A DNA stretch of 64,000 nucleotides from Xanthomonas sontii (GTDB lineage Bacteria; Pseudomonadota; Gammaproteobacteria; Xanthomonadales; Xanthomonadaceae). Of this stretch, positions 1-8,500 are shown piece after piece. The stretch spans positions 3,160,001 to 3,224,000 of the forward strand of contig NZ_CP132342.1 of NCBI RefSeq assembly GCF_040529055.1. The letters are read 5' to 3'. The position numbers were made by a program, and so were the translations under genes. Position 1 is the first letter of the stretch. The number at the start of each line of letters is the position of its first letter. The notes below the pieces were generated by a model that was not told the DNA's origin, made no database searches, and worked only from the letters and a program-made list of their open reading frames with translations.

Positions 1-129
1 GGAGGGGGCAGCTTCGGTGGTCGTGTCTCCCTTTGGCGTCTGCTTGCCGCCGCGCATGGCCGTTAGGACGACCAACAGACCGATACCTAGCAGAGCGACA
101 ACGGCGGCAATCCTTTTCTTGTTTTTCAT
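1..129 (-). CDS. N-terminus of a membrane-anchored protein, probably an efflux periplasmic adaptor (cut by window edge)
   Basis: The ATG is at 129 on the minus strand and 43 codons remain before the window edge. The visible part starts MKNKKRIAAVV and runs into one hydrophobic segment of about 18 residues (IAAVVALLGIGLLVVLTAM), followed by a polar Gly/Lys/Thr-rich stretch. This is the usual layout of the signal anchor and linker of HlyD/MacA/RND-type membrane fusion proteins, but the diagnostic lipoyl and hairpin domains lie outside the window, so the family is an inference. It is the last gene of the PadR - DUF1700 - small membrane protein series, which would fit a regulated efflux unit at the end of the NRPS cluster. 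No strong Shine-Dalgarno is visible before this start. It could equally be any single-pass membrane protein. Confidence 0.5.
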   Translation of the reverse strand, partial: MKNKKRIAAVVALLGIGLLVVLTAMRGGKQTPKGDTTTEAAPS

Positions 130-245
130 CAGAAGTCCGTTCGGTTGCTTCGGTGATGCCGCGGCTGCTTGCGGTTGCCGTCAAGTGCGCACTTGTGGCC
201 AGACGTACTTCGATCGGCCTGGAAAATTCGTTGGAGTCTTGTCGC

Positions 246-392
246 TCACCGGTCCGCTCGGCTGGGCCGAACGGTGTCCGTGGCTGTCGGCGTGTCTGCC
301 GAATAGGCTAGGAACAGACTGGCCGCTGCGACGAGAGTGGACGTAAGAAGCGCGAGCACTAGTGCATGCCGCAGTCGGGAGAGCCGGATCAT
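246..392 (-). CDS. possible 48-aa single-pass membrane or secreted small protein
   Basis: A 48-codon reading frame starts at ATG 392 and stops at TGA 248-246. An AAGGA Shine-Dalgarno-like sequence lies about 8 nt upstream. The product begins with a basic N-terminus (MIRLSRLRHA), then a hydrophobic helix of about 22 residues rich in Leu/Ala, then a Thr/Asp-rich polar tail, as in a signal peptide or small membrane anchor. It lies on the same strand between the DUF1700 gene and the partial adaptor gene. No family is recognised. It might be the broken start of a longer gene, because another frame stays open downstream to about 185. Confidence 0.35.
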   Translation of the reverse strand: MIRLSRLRHALVLALLTSTLVAAASLFLAYSADTPTATDTVRPSRADR

Positions 393-452
393 CGACAGGT
401 TCCTTCAGTGATCATTGGCGGTGAATGGATGGCGTAGAGCGTGAGCGATGGC

Positions 453-1181
453 TCAAAGCTGAACTGCATCGGCAGTCCGTGCGCTGCGGGCGATTCTGAG
501 ATTGGTGCGGGCGTAGCTTGCCAGCCAAAGAATGGCGCGACGGTCTAGGCGAATGCATAGGTTCCAGATGGGAATCGCGATCAGAACGTACAAGATGCCA
601 AGCAAGGCACTTAAACAGCGTTCCGCCAAATCCGGCGCAGGTCGCCGCAAATCCGCTGTCGACTCGACGACGCGTAGGCCCGTGTGCACGATTTCCAGTT
701 CGAGCCCGCGCTGCGGCATGTCTTGCCCCTCCATTGGTTGCTGCACTTCGATTGTAGGCGCAGTGGCGGCGCGGATCGCAATGCGGTCCACGCCGCTCAC
801 TCCGCTGGAGACGAGTAGTATGCCGGTCAGATAAACGCTGATGGCGACCGTATGCAGTGCCATGCATAGCAGAGTCAAGACCGCTGCTGGTGCTCCGAGT
901 GCCATGTTGAGTCCCGCGAGCCCGAAGATCGCGCGTAGCAGTCGAAAGAAGTTTCCGAGACTGCTACGTCGCCGAAAAGAATCCAGCCGCACCGTTGTGC
1001 GGTATTCGGCGGCCAGTTTCTCTGGATCCCCCAAGCCGATGGCGATTTCCGCCTCGTTACGGCCTTCGGCGAGTCCATCGCTGAAATGCTGAGAGACCTC
1101 CTCCAAAAATTCCTGCTGCATCTCCGAAGGAAGGCCTCGCAGGCCACGCCTCAGCGTGTTCAAATAGGCATCGCGCGTCAT
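453..1181 (-). CDS. DUF1700 (HAAS-domain) membrane protein, partner of PadR
   Basis: A 242-aa protein whose start overlaps the PadR stop by 4 bp (ATGA), with GGAG upstream, so the two are translationally coupled. Residues 1-70 form the acidic and basic helical DUF1700/HAAS region: the DAYLNTLRRGL opening, the LEEVSQHF segment and the GDPEKLAAEYR motif. This family is typically encoded next to PadR regulators and is thought to link membrane events to PadR. The rest contains several hydrophobic segments: residues about 90-135 are two close membrane helices, and a third lies at about 195-215. The region between the second and third helices is a soluble, probably extracytoplasmic stretch of about 60 residues. 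The exact signal sensed is unknown. The family call is confident; the role in controlling this cluster is inferred from position. Confidence 0.85.
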   Translation of the reverse strand: MTRDAYLNTLRRGLRGLPSEMQQEFLEEVSQHFSDGLAEGRNEAEIAIGLGDPEKLAAEYRTTVRLDSFRRRSSLGNFFRLLRAIFGLAGLNMALGAPAAVLTLLCMALHTVAISVYLTGILLVSSGVSGVDRIAIRAATAPTIEVQQPMEGQDMPQRGLELEIVHTGLRVVESTADLRRPAPDLAERCLSALLGILYVLIAIPIWNLCIRLDRRAILWLASYARTNLRIARSARTADAVQL

Positions 1182-1495
1182 GTCCTGGTCTCCTCAAGAA
1201 GGCTGTTTACCGCACCGGAGAATTCGAGCCACTCTTTGCGCAAGCGATTCAACTCCTGCTCACCGGCGGCTGTCAGCTTGTAATACTTGCGAGCTGGACT
1301 ACCTGCCGCTTCGACAAGATATGTCGTCACGTAGTCGTCATTTTGCAGACGACGCATCAGCGGATAGATAGTGCCTTCGCTGATGTCGAGATGATTCGCC
1401 AACTGGGCCACGAGGTCGTAGGCGTAGTTGCTCTCGACCGCCAAAAGCGCGAGTACGCACATTTCCAACGCACCTTTCTTCAATTGCGAGTTCAT
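1178..1495 (-). CDS. PadR-family transcriptional regulator
   Basis: A short (105 aa) winged-helix repressor of the PadR family. It opens with the classical QLKKGALEMCVLALL helix, followed by YAYDLVAQL and the recognition-helix and wing segment EGTIYPLMRRLQ, then the YYKLTAAGEQEL motif. I chose ATG 1495 rather than the in-frame GTG at 1504 because AGGGTGG sits 8 nt before the ATG. It is the first gene of a PadR - DUF1700 pair and lies just downstream of its own promoter, whose spacer is filled by tandem palindromes (1546-1581). Autoregulation is therefore likely. PadR repressors of this size often respond to toxic small molecules and control efflux genes. A link to the lipopeptide or its export is plausible but only positional. 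Confidence 0.92.
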   Translation of the reverse strand: MNSQLKKGALEMCVLALLAVESNYAYDLVAQLANHLDISEGTIYPLMRRLQNDDYVTTYLVEAAGSPARKYYKLTAAGEQELNRLRKEWLEFSGAVNSLLEETRT

Positions 1496-1540
1496 GCTTG
1501 CCACCCTGGCGCTTCCGGTTCAGAGCGAACTGGTGCAAGC

Positions 1541-1569
1541 AATGTATTGCAAGGTACCTTGCAATGCAA
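1541..1569 (-). promoter_or_regulatory. candidate sigma-70-type promoter of the padR gene
   Basis: On the minus strand TTGCAT (1569-1564) and TACATT (1546-1541) are separated by exactly 17 bp. They match the consensus -35 and -10 boxes at 3/6 and 4/6 positions. The predicted transcript would start about 1534, roughly 40 nt before ATG 1495. The first palindrome fills the spacer, the geometry expected of a repressible promoter. No mapping data are available. Confidence 0.5.
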
Positions 1570-1581
1570 GGTACCTTGCAT
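1546..1581. promoter_or_regulatory. tandem palindromic operator, probably bound by PadR
   Basis: Two perfect palindromes lie side by side: ATTGCAAGGTACCTTGCAAT (1546-1565) and ATGCAAGGTACCTTGCAT (1564-1581). They share a TGCAAGGTACCTTGCA core, with centres 17 bp apart. They overlap the candidate promoter of the padR gene and lie 50 bp upstream of its start. PadR dimers bind such dyads in well-studied family members, so this is the best candidate operator. Binding itself is inferred. Confidence 0.75.
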
Positions 1582-1600
1582 AAAACGGCAAGCTGGAGCG

Positions 1601-3892
1601 TTAGAATTTGATGAAATTCACGCTTTGTACGGTGTCGCCTGCCGAGTTTCCTTCAGCCATCCGGTCACTGGCCCGCTCGGGCGCTCCGAGGCCGCCGAGT
1701 CCGTAGGTTCGATCGATGACCCTCAAGCCGAACGATTTGTTGGCTTTCACGCGCAGTTCCACATCGATGCCTTCGGCGGGGAGCGCGTAGAGAATCAGTC
1801 CCCAACGATTGCTTGTCCTGACTCCAGCGTCTTTGCCGCCGACTCGTACCCCGAGCAGTTCCGCCCCTTCGGGAAATACCCTGATTTCCGGCGCGCGACG
1901 CAACGAACGGATTCGCAACTGCAACGTGCGAATGTCTCCGGCCACAGTATCGTGCAGCACGTCGATCGCTGGCGCGGGGAGGCCGAAGCTTGGCGCGGAG
2001 GAGACCCAGTAGTCACGGGCCTGGGGGCCGTACACTTCTGTGAGCTTGCGCCTTTGCGGGTGCGATCCGAACACGGCGCCGGCCCATGCGTCCAATGTAG
2101 CGTCGGGCGATATCCAGAATGCCTTGCCGTCGTTGCCATTCTGGACGTAGATCAGACTGTCGGGTATCGGGTGGGCGCGGTCGAAGCCAGTGGTCAGCAG
2201 TCCAGCGACTATTAGCACGACGCTGGCGACGCAAGGAATCGCGGGTATCAGCCAACGTCGGCGGAGCGCAGCCAGCAATGGTGTGGTCGGCCCCAGCAAT
2301 AGCGCCAGGACGAAGATGGCCAACGCCGCCGCATGCGTCGTGACTGCCTGCAACAGTCCTTGCAGCAATGGAGCAGCCAGCACGGTGCCCGGAATGACGG
2401 CGAGAGTCGCCCAGGCTAGCGATCTGGTCGTTGGGTAGGTATCCAGCGCCTGATGCGGCCATAGGCCGGCATTGATCACAAGCAACGGAGGCACGACGAT
2501 GGCCACGAGCAGAAAATTGAACCCAGGAGCCCATGCCGCGCTTGCCAACAAAGCGAGGCTCCAGCCCAATAGGGCACCCATGCCAAGTTCCACCGGTGTG
2601 ATGCGCTTGCCGAGCCTTCCTGCAAGGACCGTGAACCCGCCGATGCCGAATGCGACGAAGCCGAGCCAATACCAGCCTGGGTTGTAGACTTCGCCCAAGT
2701 TGCGGTACGCCGGCTGGATTGCGCAAATGCCCAGCCATAACAACAGCACGGCGATGGCAAGTATCGTTGCCAGCAGCAACAATACGGGAAGCGCCAATAC
2801 TGCCCTCGCAGGGCGCAATTCGCCGCGACGCACGCCGCGATGGAACGCAAGCGCAAGCAGCGCAAGTGCGATTATCGACAGCGGCCAGGTCCAGGCGGTT
2901 GAGTATCGCACAAGGCCCAGGCCAGGCAGGTTGAAGTAAATCGCGTCACCGGTCTGCAGCGCGCTGATGTCAGCGTTGCCGAAATGACGGGTCATGGCCA
3001 GCATGGTCTGACCCTGATGCAGCAGTGTCGCCTTGCTGATGTTCTCCGGGCGGTCAAGGGGAGTGTGATATGCACTCATGCCGCCGATCGCCGCAAAGTT
3101 GAGCCCCGGCACGCCGGCGTCGAGGAATGCACTCAGGTCGGTATCGTTCGGCATTAGCCGATAGATCTCCGACATCAGTGATGTTCCGACTGGTCGCGGC
3201 GCTGTCGCAAAGCCGTCGATCAATGTCGCGTTGTCGCGGCTGGTCTGGAACATGTAGACCGGGCCGGCGTTGCCGCGATATTCGAAGTTGAGTACCAGGC
3301 CAATTTTCCCGTCGGCGGAGTGCGCGTCCAGGAAGGCTCTGGCGCCGAGGCTCCCTGCCTCTTCTCCATCGGTGAGCAATACCACCACATCGTTGCGCAG
3401 TGGCTTACCGGCCTTTAAGACCCGCAGTGTCTCCAGTATCGCCGCCACCGATGCAGCGTCGTCTGCGGCACCTGAGCCATTCACCACCGAGTCGTAGTGT
3501 GCGACCAGCATCAGTGCCTTGCCTGGCAAACGGCCTGGCAAGCGAGCGATGATGTTATGGGCAAAGCCGGCGCGGCTGCCATTTGCGGCGACATCTACTC
3601 CCAGGCCCTGTTGCACCTCCGCTTGCACCCCCAGTTGACCAAGTTGATCCATCAGTCGTTTGCGTACTGCTGCGTTGGCCGCACTCCCGATCGGATGGGG
3701 GGACGATGCGATCTGTTCCGTTGTCCGCATCACCCGTTCTACCGAAAACCCTTTGGGATCGTTAGATTCTTCTTGGTAGGACGGAATGCTCGTACTCAGC
3801 AATCCTATCCACGCGCATGCTGCCAAGAAGCAGAGGATCGACAATATTGAGGGAATCGACGGTGATCGCGGATTGGTGTCGGATTTGGACAC
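1601..3892 (-). CDS. membrane-anchored M28-family zinc metallopeptidase
   Basis: A 763-aa protein with an N-terminal membrane anchor (residues about 14-36), an M28 aminopeptidase-type domain (about 50-305) and a C-terminal half with roughly eight hydrophobic helices (about 330-585) ending in a soluble domain. The architecture resembles Fxna/ERMP1-like membrane peptidases. The di-zinc ligands are visible: His132 in AHYDS, Asp144 in GAADDAAS, Glu177/178 in TDGEEAG, Glu204 in NFEYRG and His276 in AYHTPLD. The start is GTG 3892; no better ATG lies before the anchor. It begins 28 bp after the NRPS C stop, on the same strand, so it is probably co-transcribed with the synthetase genes. Possible roles are trimming a lipopeptide precursor outside the membrane or inactivating the product for self-protection; neither is shown by sequence. 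Confidence 0.88.
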   Translation of the reverse strand: MSKSDTNPRSPSIPSILSILCFLAACAWIGLLSTSIPSYQEESNDPKGFSVERVMRTTEQIASSPHPIGSAANAAVRKRLMDQLGQLGVQAEVQQGLGVDVAANGSRAGFAHNIIARLPGRLPGKALMLVAHYDSVVNGSGAADDAASVAAILETLRVLKAGKPLRNDVVVLLTDGEEAGSLGARAFLDAHSADGKIGLVLNFEYRGNAGPVYMFQTSRDNATLIDGFATAPRPVGTSLMSEIYRLMPNDTDLSAFLDAGVPGLNFAAIGGMSAYHTPLDRPENISKATLLHQGQTMLAMTRHFGNADISALQTGDAIYFNLPGLGLVRYSTAWTWPLSIIALALLALAFHRGVRRGELRPARAVLALPVLLLLATILAIAVLLLWLGICAIQPAYRNLGEVYNPGWYWLGFVAFGIGGFTVLAGRLGKRITPVELGMGALLGWSLALLASAAWAPGFNFLLVAIVVPPLLVINAGLWPHQALDTYPTTRSLAWATLAVIPGTVLAAPLLQGLLQAVTTHAAALAIFVLALLLGPTTPLLAALRRRWLIPAIPCVASVVLIVAGLLTTGFDRAHPIPDSLIYVQNGNDGKAFWISPDATLDAWAGAVFGSHPQRRKLTEVYGPQARDYWVSSAPSFGLPAPAIDVLHDTVAGDIRTLQLRIRSLRRAPEIRVFPEGAELLGVRVGGKDAGVRTSNRWGLILYALPAEGIDVELRVKANKSFGLRVIDRTYGLGGLGAPERASDRMAEGNSAGDTVQSVNFIKF

Positions 3893-3919
3893 GCGGGTTC
3901 TCGGTTTGGGGTTGAAGGT

Positions 3920-5587
3920 TCAGTTCGAAGAAAGGATGGGGTGCAGCCAAGCGGCCAATTTTTCTACGTTCGGCATTTCCAGCATTGTCATGTGGTTGCC
4001 AGGGGCGGACCAAATTGCCGCGCTGGGCGTAAGACCGTGCCAGGCATCGCGTTGTGCGGCAGCGTTGTCGTCATCACTGGCGATGGCGACATGGACGCGC
4101 GGCAGGCTGGTTGTTGGCAGGACATAGTGCTCGGCGAGATTGCCACAGAAAACACGCACGATGCCCCGCATGACCTCGATCCTGGTTTTGGCCGGAACGA
4201 TGCCGGCCGCGACTAGGCGTGAAAGCAGCAAGGCAAGTTGTGCTTCTTCGTCCAATCCGACGAGGTCTACGGCGCTCAAGGGCAACGGGCGACCGAGCCG
4301 CATTTCATAGAGCTCCACCAGTCGCAACAGACTGTCTAGTCGGGAACAGCGCGCATTGCCCGACGGCGTAGCCTGCGGCGCTTCGGTGTCGAGTACGACC
4401 AGTGCCGACACGTGTTCGCCTGCCGCCTGCAGCTGACATGCCATTTCGCAGGCGATCCAGCCGCCATAAGAGTGACCCAGCAGGCGATATGGCGCCCGCA
4501 ATGATGCGCGGTGCAGGCTTCGTATATAGGCACGAGCGGCGCTTTCGACGCTCAGATGCGGTACAAGGGTGCCGCATAGCCCGCGAGCCTGCATGCCATG
4601 CATCGCCGTGCCAGCAGGCAGCGCCTGCGAAAGCGAAGCGAATACCGCTACGCTGGAGCCTGCGCCTGGGATGCATAGCACGGTGCTCTCGCGCCGCGTT
4701 CCGCTCCTCAGGACGATGCAGGGCTCGTAAGCCGCCTCGGAAGCGGGGAGGTGCTGCGCCTGCGCTTGGTGCATCGCCTTGCACAATGCGCCTGCCAGCG
4801 AGGGCAAGTGCGTCCGCTCCACCATCGTACGGTGGTCTCCGCCGACCGGATACTGCCGCAGGCGGCGGCCGATCGATTGAGTCCAGCCCAGCGATGGATC
4901 TTCGCGATATTGATCCTGCGCCGAGAAAAGATGGACTTCGACCGGGATCGACGGCAGTACGTAGCGGCGAACCGCGGCAGCGATCGAGTAGCGAACCAAC
5001 GCATGGCGGTGCAGCATGCTGATCGGGATGCCAGGGGGCAGTTCGTCTGCGTCCTGGCAGCATGCAAGCATTTCTTCGATGCTGCCCGCAGCGGCCAACG
5101 GCTCAAGCCGCTCGAGTAGCTGCGGAGATACCGTGGCAGAGAGCCAGGCGAGTACCGTGGCGGCTTGTGCCGACGTGCCGTCCATTGCACCTGCCGCTAT
5201 TGCAGGCAAGGGCGGGTAGACCGCGGTGGTATCGAGCAAGCCAAGGAAATCCACCTGCTCATCGGCCGCAATCAGACGGTGGGCTATTTCATAGGCGATG
5301 GTGCCGCCTGCGGACCAGCCCGCGATCCGGTAAGGCCCTGTCGGCTGCACTTCGCGCATCGCGCCGATGTAGCAATCCGCCATCTCCTCTACCGTGGCGT
5401 GGGGCGGCTCCTCCTCCAGGAAGCCGCTCGCGGCGAGGGCATAGACAGGAATGTCTGTGTCGATCCATGGTGCAAGCGCATGCGCGTAGCCGACCTCGCC
5501 TTCACCGGGATGCACCAGGAACAATGGACGCGCATCACCTGACGTTCGGATCGGCGCAAGATTTGGATGCCATGTGCGGCGATGATC
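3920..5587 (-). other. tandem thioesterase region of NRPS C (TE1-TE2)
   Basis: Approximate boundaries. TE1 (GWSAGG, Ser2237) directly follows the last carrier and is the likely release or cyclisation domain. TE2 (GHSYGG, Ser2518) has a fresh alpha/beta-hydrolase start (LCIPGAGSS) and would be the accessory or proofreading partner. The two are clearly different in sequence, so this is not a recent duplication. Confidence 0.9.
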
Positions 5588-8500
5588 CACAGTTGCTGCC
5601 AAGTCGCGCAGTTTTGAGCCGCTGAATAGTTCGCGCAGGCCCAGCTCAGTGGCAAGTCGCTGCTGGATCTGTGCGATCAATTGGATCGCGAGCAACGAAT
5701 GACCTCCCAGCTCGAAGAAGTCGTCGTTTCGGCCGATTCGATCGACCTCCAGCAGCTCCTTCCATATCTCGGTCAACGCTATCTCCGTTGGGCCTGTTGG
5801 CGCTTCGTAGGTGCCGGACAGCATCGCATCGCCGTCCGGAGTGGGCAGCGCGTTGCGGTCGAGCTTGCCATTGGCATTGAGCGGGAAAGCTCCGAGTATC
5901 TGAAATAGGCTGGGCACCATGAATTCGGCCAGAGATGAACTCAGATGCTCGCGCAATTCGGCGATGCCTGGCGAAGTTGGGCCTTGAGCGACCAGATAGG
6001 CGATCAGGCGTTTGCCACCGGTGACGTCTTCGCGTGCCACCACCACGGCGTCGCGTACTCCGGGGAAATCACGTAGCCGCGCCTCGATCTCGCCGAGCTC
6101 GACACGAAAGCCACGGATCTTCACCTGGAAGTCGTTGCGGCCGAGGTACTTGATGGTGCCATCAGCACGCCAACTGCCGAGGTCACCGGTCTTGTACATT
6201 CGGGCATCCGTTTCCGTCCCGAACGGATCGGGCAGGAAACGTTCGGCGCTTAGCTCCGGGCGCTGCAGATAGCCACGGGCAACGCCGGTGCCACCGATGT
6301 GTATCTCACCTGGTATTCCCAGCGGAACCGGCTTGCCGTGCGTATCAAGCAGGTACGTGCGTACATTGTGGATCGGACCGCCGATATGTGCGGAGGACGT
6401 CGAGCCGTTGATTTCGCAGATTGTGGCATCGATGGTCGCTTCGGTGGGGCCGTACATGTTGAAGAAGCGGGTGGTGACCGACTGTCGCAGACGTTCCCAA
6501 AGCGTATTGCCGATTGCCTCACCACCGATCAGTACACTGCATGCGCGATAGTCGGGGCTCTCCATCAGGCCAGCGGAGAGTAAAGCCTCCAACTGCGAGG
6601 GGGTGCAATCAAAGGCGTCGATGCGATGAGCCTCCAGAAATCCACAGAATGCCTTCGCATCGGCCCTCAAGTGCTGAGGAATCAGGTGTAGCGTATGGCC
6701 GGAGAGCAACTGCAGCCATCCCTTCAGCGACATATCAAAAGTGTAGGACGCATTAACTGCGATGCGCGCATGCGGCGGACATGGACGATGTGTCGTCTCG
6801 CGCATGACGTTCCAGAAATTGACTGCAGATCGGTGCTCGATCATCACTCCCTTTGGCAAACCGGTGGAACCAGAGGTGTAGATCACGTAGGCCAGTTGTC
6901 GGGGATGGCAACCCAGAACGTTCGGATCGGGATCGGTCTCCGGCTTCCCGGCAATTGCTGCTGTGGCGACGTCCAGCACGATGACTGGAATCGCGGTTGC
7001 CGGAAGGGATGGTTGCAGTGTGTTCTGCGTCAGCAGCGCCAACGGAGAGCTGTCGGCTAGCATGTGCGCAAGGCGTTCGCTCGGATAGGTCGGATCCAGA
7101 GGTACGTAGCCAGCACCGGATTTCAGCACGCCGAGAATGGCGACTGCCATTTCCACGCTGCGTTCCAAGCAGATAGCGACCCGCGCATCGGGCTTGCTGC
7201 CGAGCTCCAGCAGCGCGTGCGCTACCTGGTTGGCGCGACGGTTCAGTTCTCCATACGTGAGTTGGGTATTCTGGTAGACCACGGCGACCGCATCGGGCTG
7301 CTCGTGCGCCCGAGCCTCGAACAGGCGATGCAAAAGATCCGTCTGCTGAAAGTCTCTGCCTGTGTCATTGAACTCGAAGATCAGCCGTCGCTGATCTTCC
7401 GAAGACAGCAGGTTGAGCTGACTGATGTGGCGTTTGTCGTGGTCCGCCATGTCGGACAGAACCTGTACCAGGTGCTCAGCCCAGCGTTCGATCGTGGCGC
7501 GATCGAACAAGTCGCTTGAGTAGGTGAGGCTGCCTTCCAGGGTGTCACCGGACTCGCGCAGCGCCAGCGTCAAGTCGAAGCGGCTCACATTCTGCGTTTG
7601 AGCAATACCGCTGATCGACAAGCCTGGAACTACAAGTTCGCCTTCGTCGTGGTTGTTGTTCAGTGCCAGCATCACTTGAAACAGCGGGCTGTGGCTCATG
7701 CTGCGTACTGGCTGTACTGCTTCCACGACCTGCTCGAACGGAACATCCTGATGTTCATAGGCGGCGAGGGTTGTCGCTTTGGTGTAGCTGAGCAGGTCTG
7801 TGACGGTCGGATCCTCGTGCAGCCGCATCCGTAGCGCCAGAGTATTTACGAAAAAGCCAAGCAATGGCTCGATTTCTGCGCGCTGCCTATTTGCGATCGA
7901 AGCGCCGATCACCAGATCCTCCTGGCCGCTCAATCGGGACAATACGATCGACCAGCCGGCCAGCAGCGTCATGAACATCGTGGTTCCATGGCGCTGGTTC
8001 AGTGCCCTCAACGCTTGTGCAAGCGGTGCCGGCAGTTCAAGCGGTACGGTCCCACCTAGGTGGGTCTGCAGCGCCGGTCGCGGACGATCGGTCGGCAATT
8101 CCAGTAGCGTCGGCGCATCGGTAAGCTGTGTTTTCCAGAACGCGACCTGCTTGTCAAGTGCGGCGCCGCGAAGCCAATCACGTTGCCAGACAGCATAGTC
8201 TGCATACTGCAGCGCTAAGGGAGGGAGTGGATCGTCGGTGCCGGTGTGGAATGCCGAGTACAAGGCGCCGACTTCGTTCACCAACAACGGAATCGACCAG
8301 CCATCAGAGATGATGTGATGCTGCGTCAACAGCAAGACGTGTTCAGATTCGGAGAGTTGCAAAAGTTGGCCGCGTATCAACGGGCCGGTTTGTAGATCGA
8401 ACGGCGCCTGCATCTCCTGCGTGCTCAGTTCTTGCACCGTTTCTGCTTTCAGGTGCTCTGGCAGCGCTCGTAGATCGTGTTCGAATAGGGTAAAGCCGCT

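Noticed and set aside
1343..2215. 290-codon plus-strand frame over PadR and the peptidase
   Set aside because: It crosses the operator and promoter and opposes two genes with clear families; no motif of its own.
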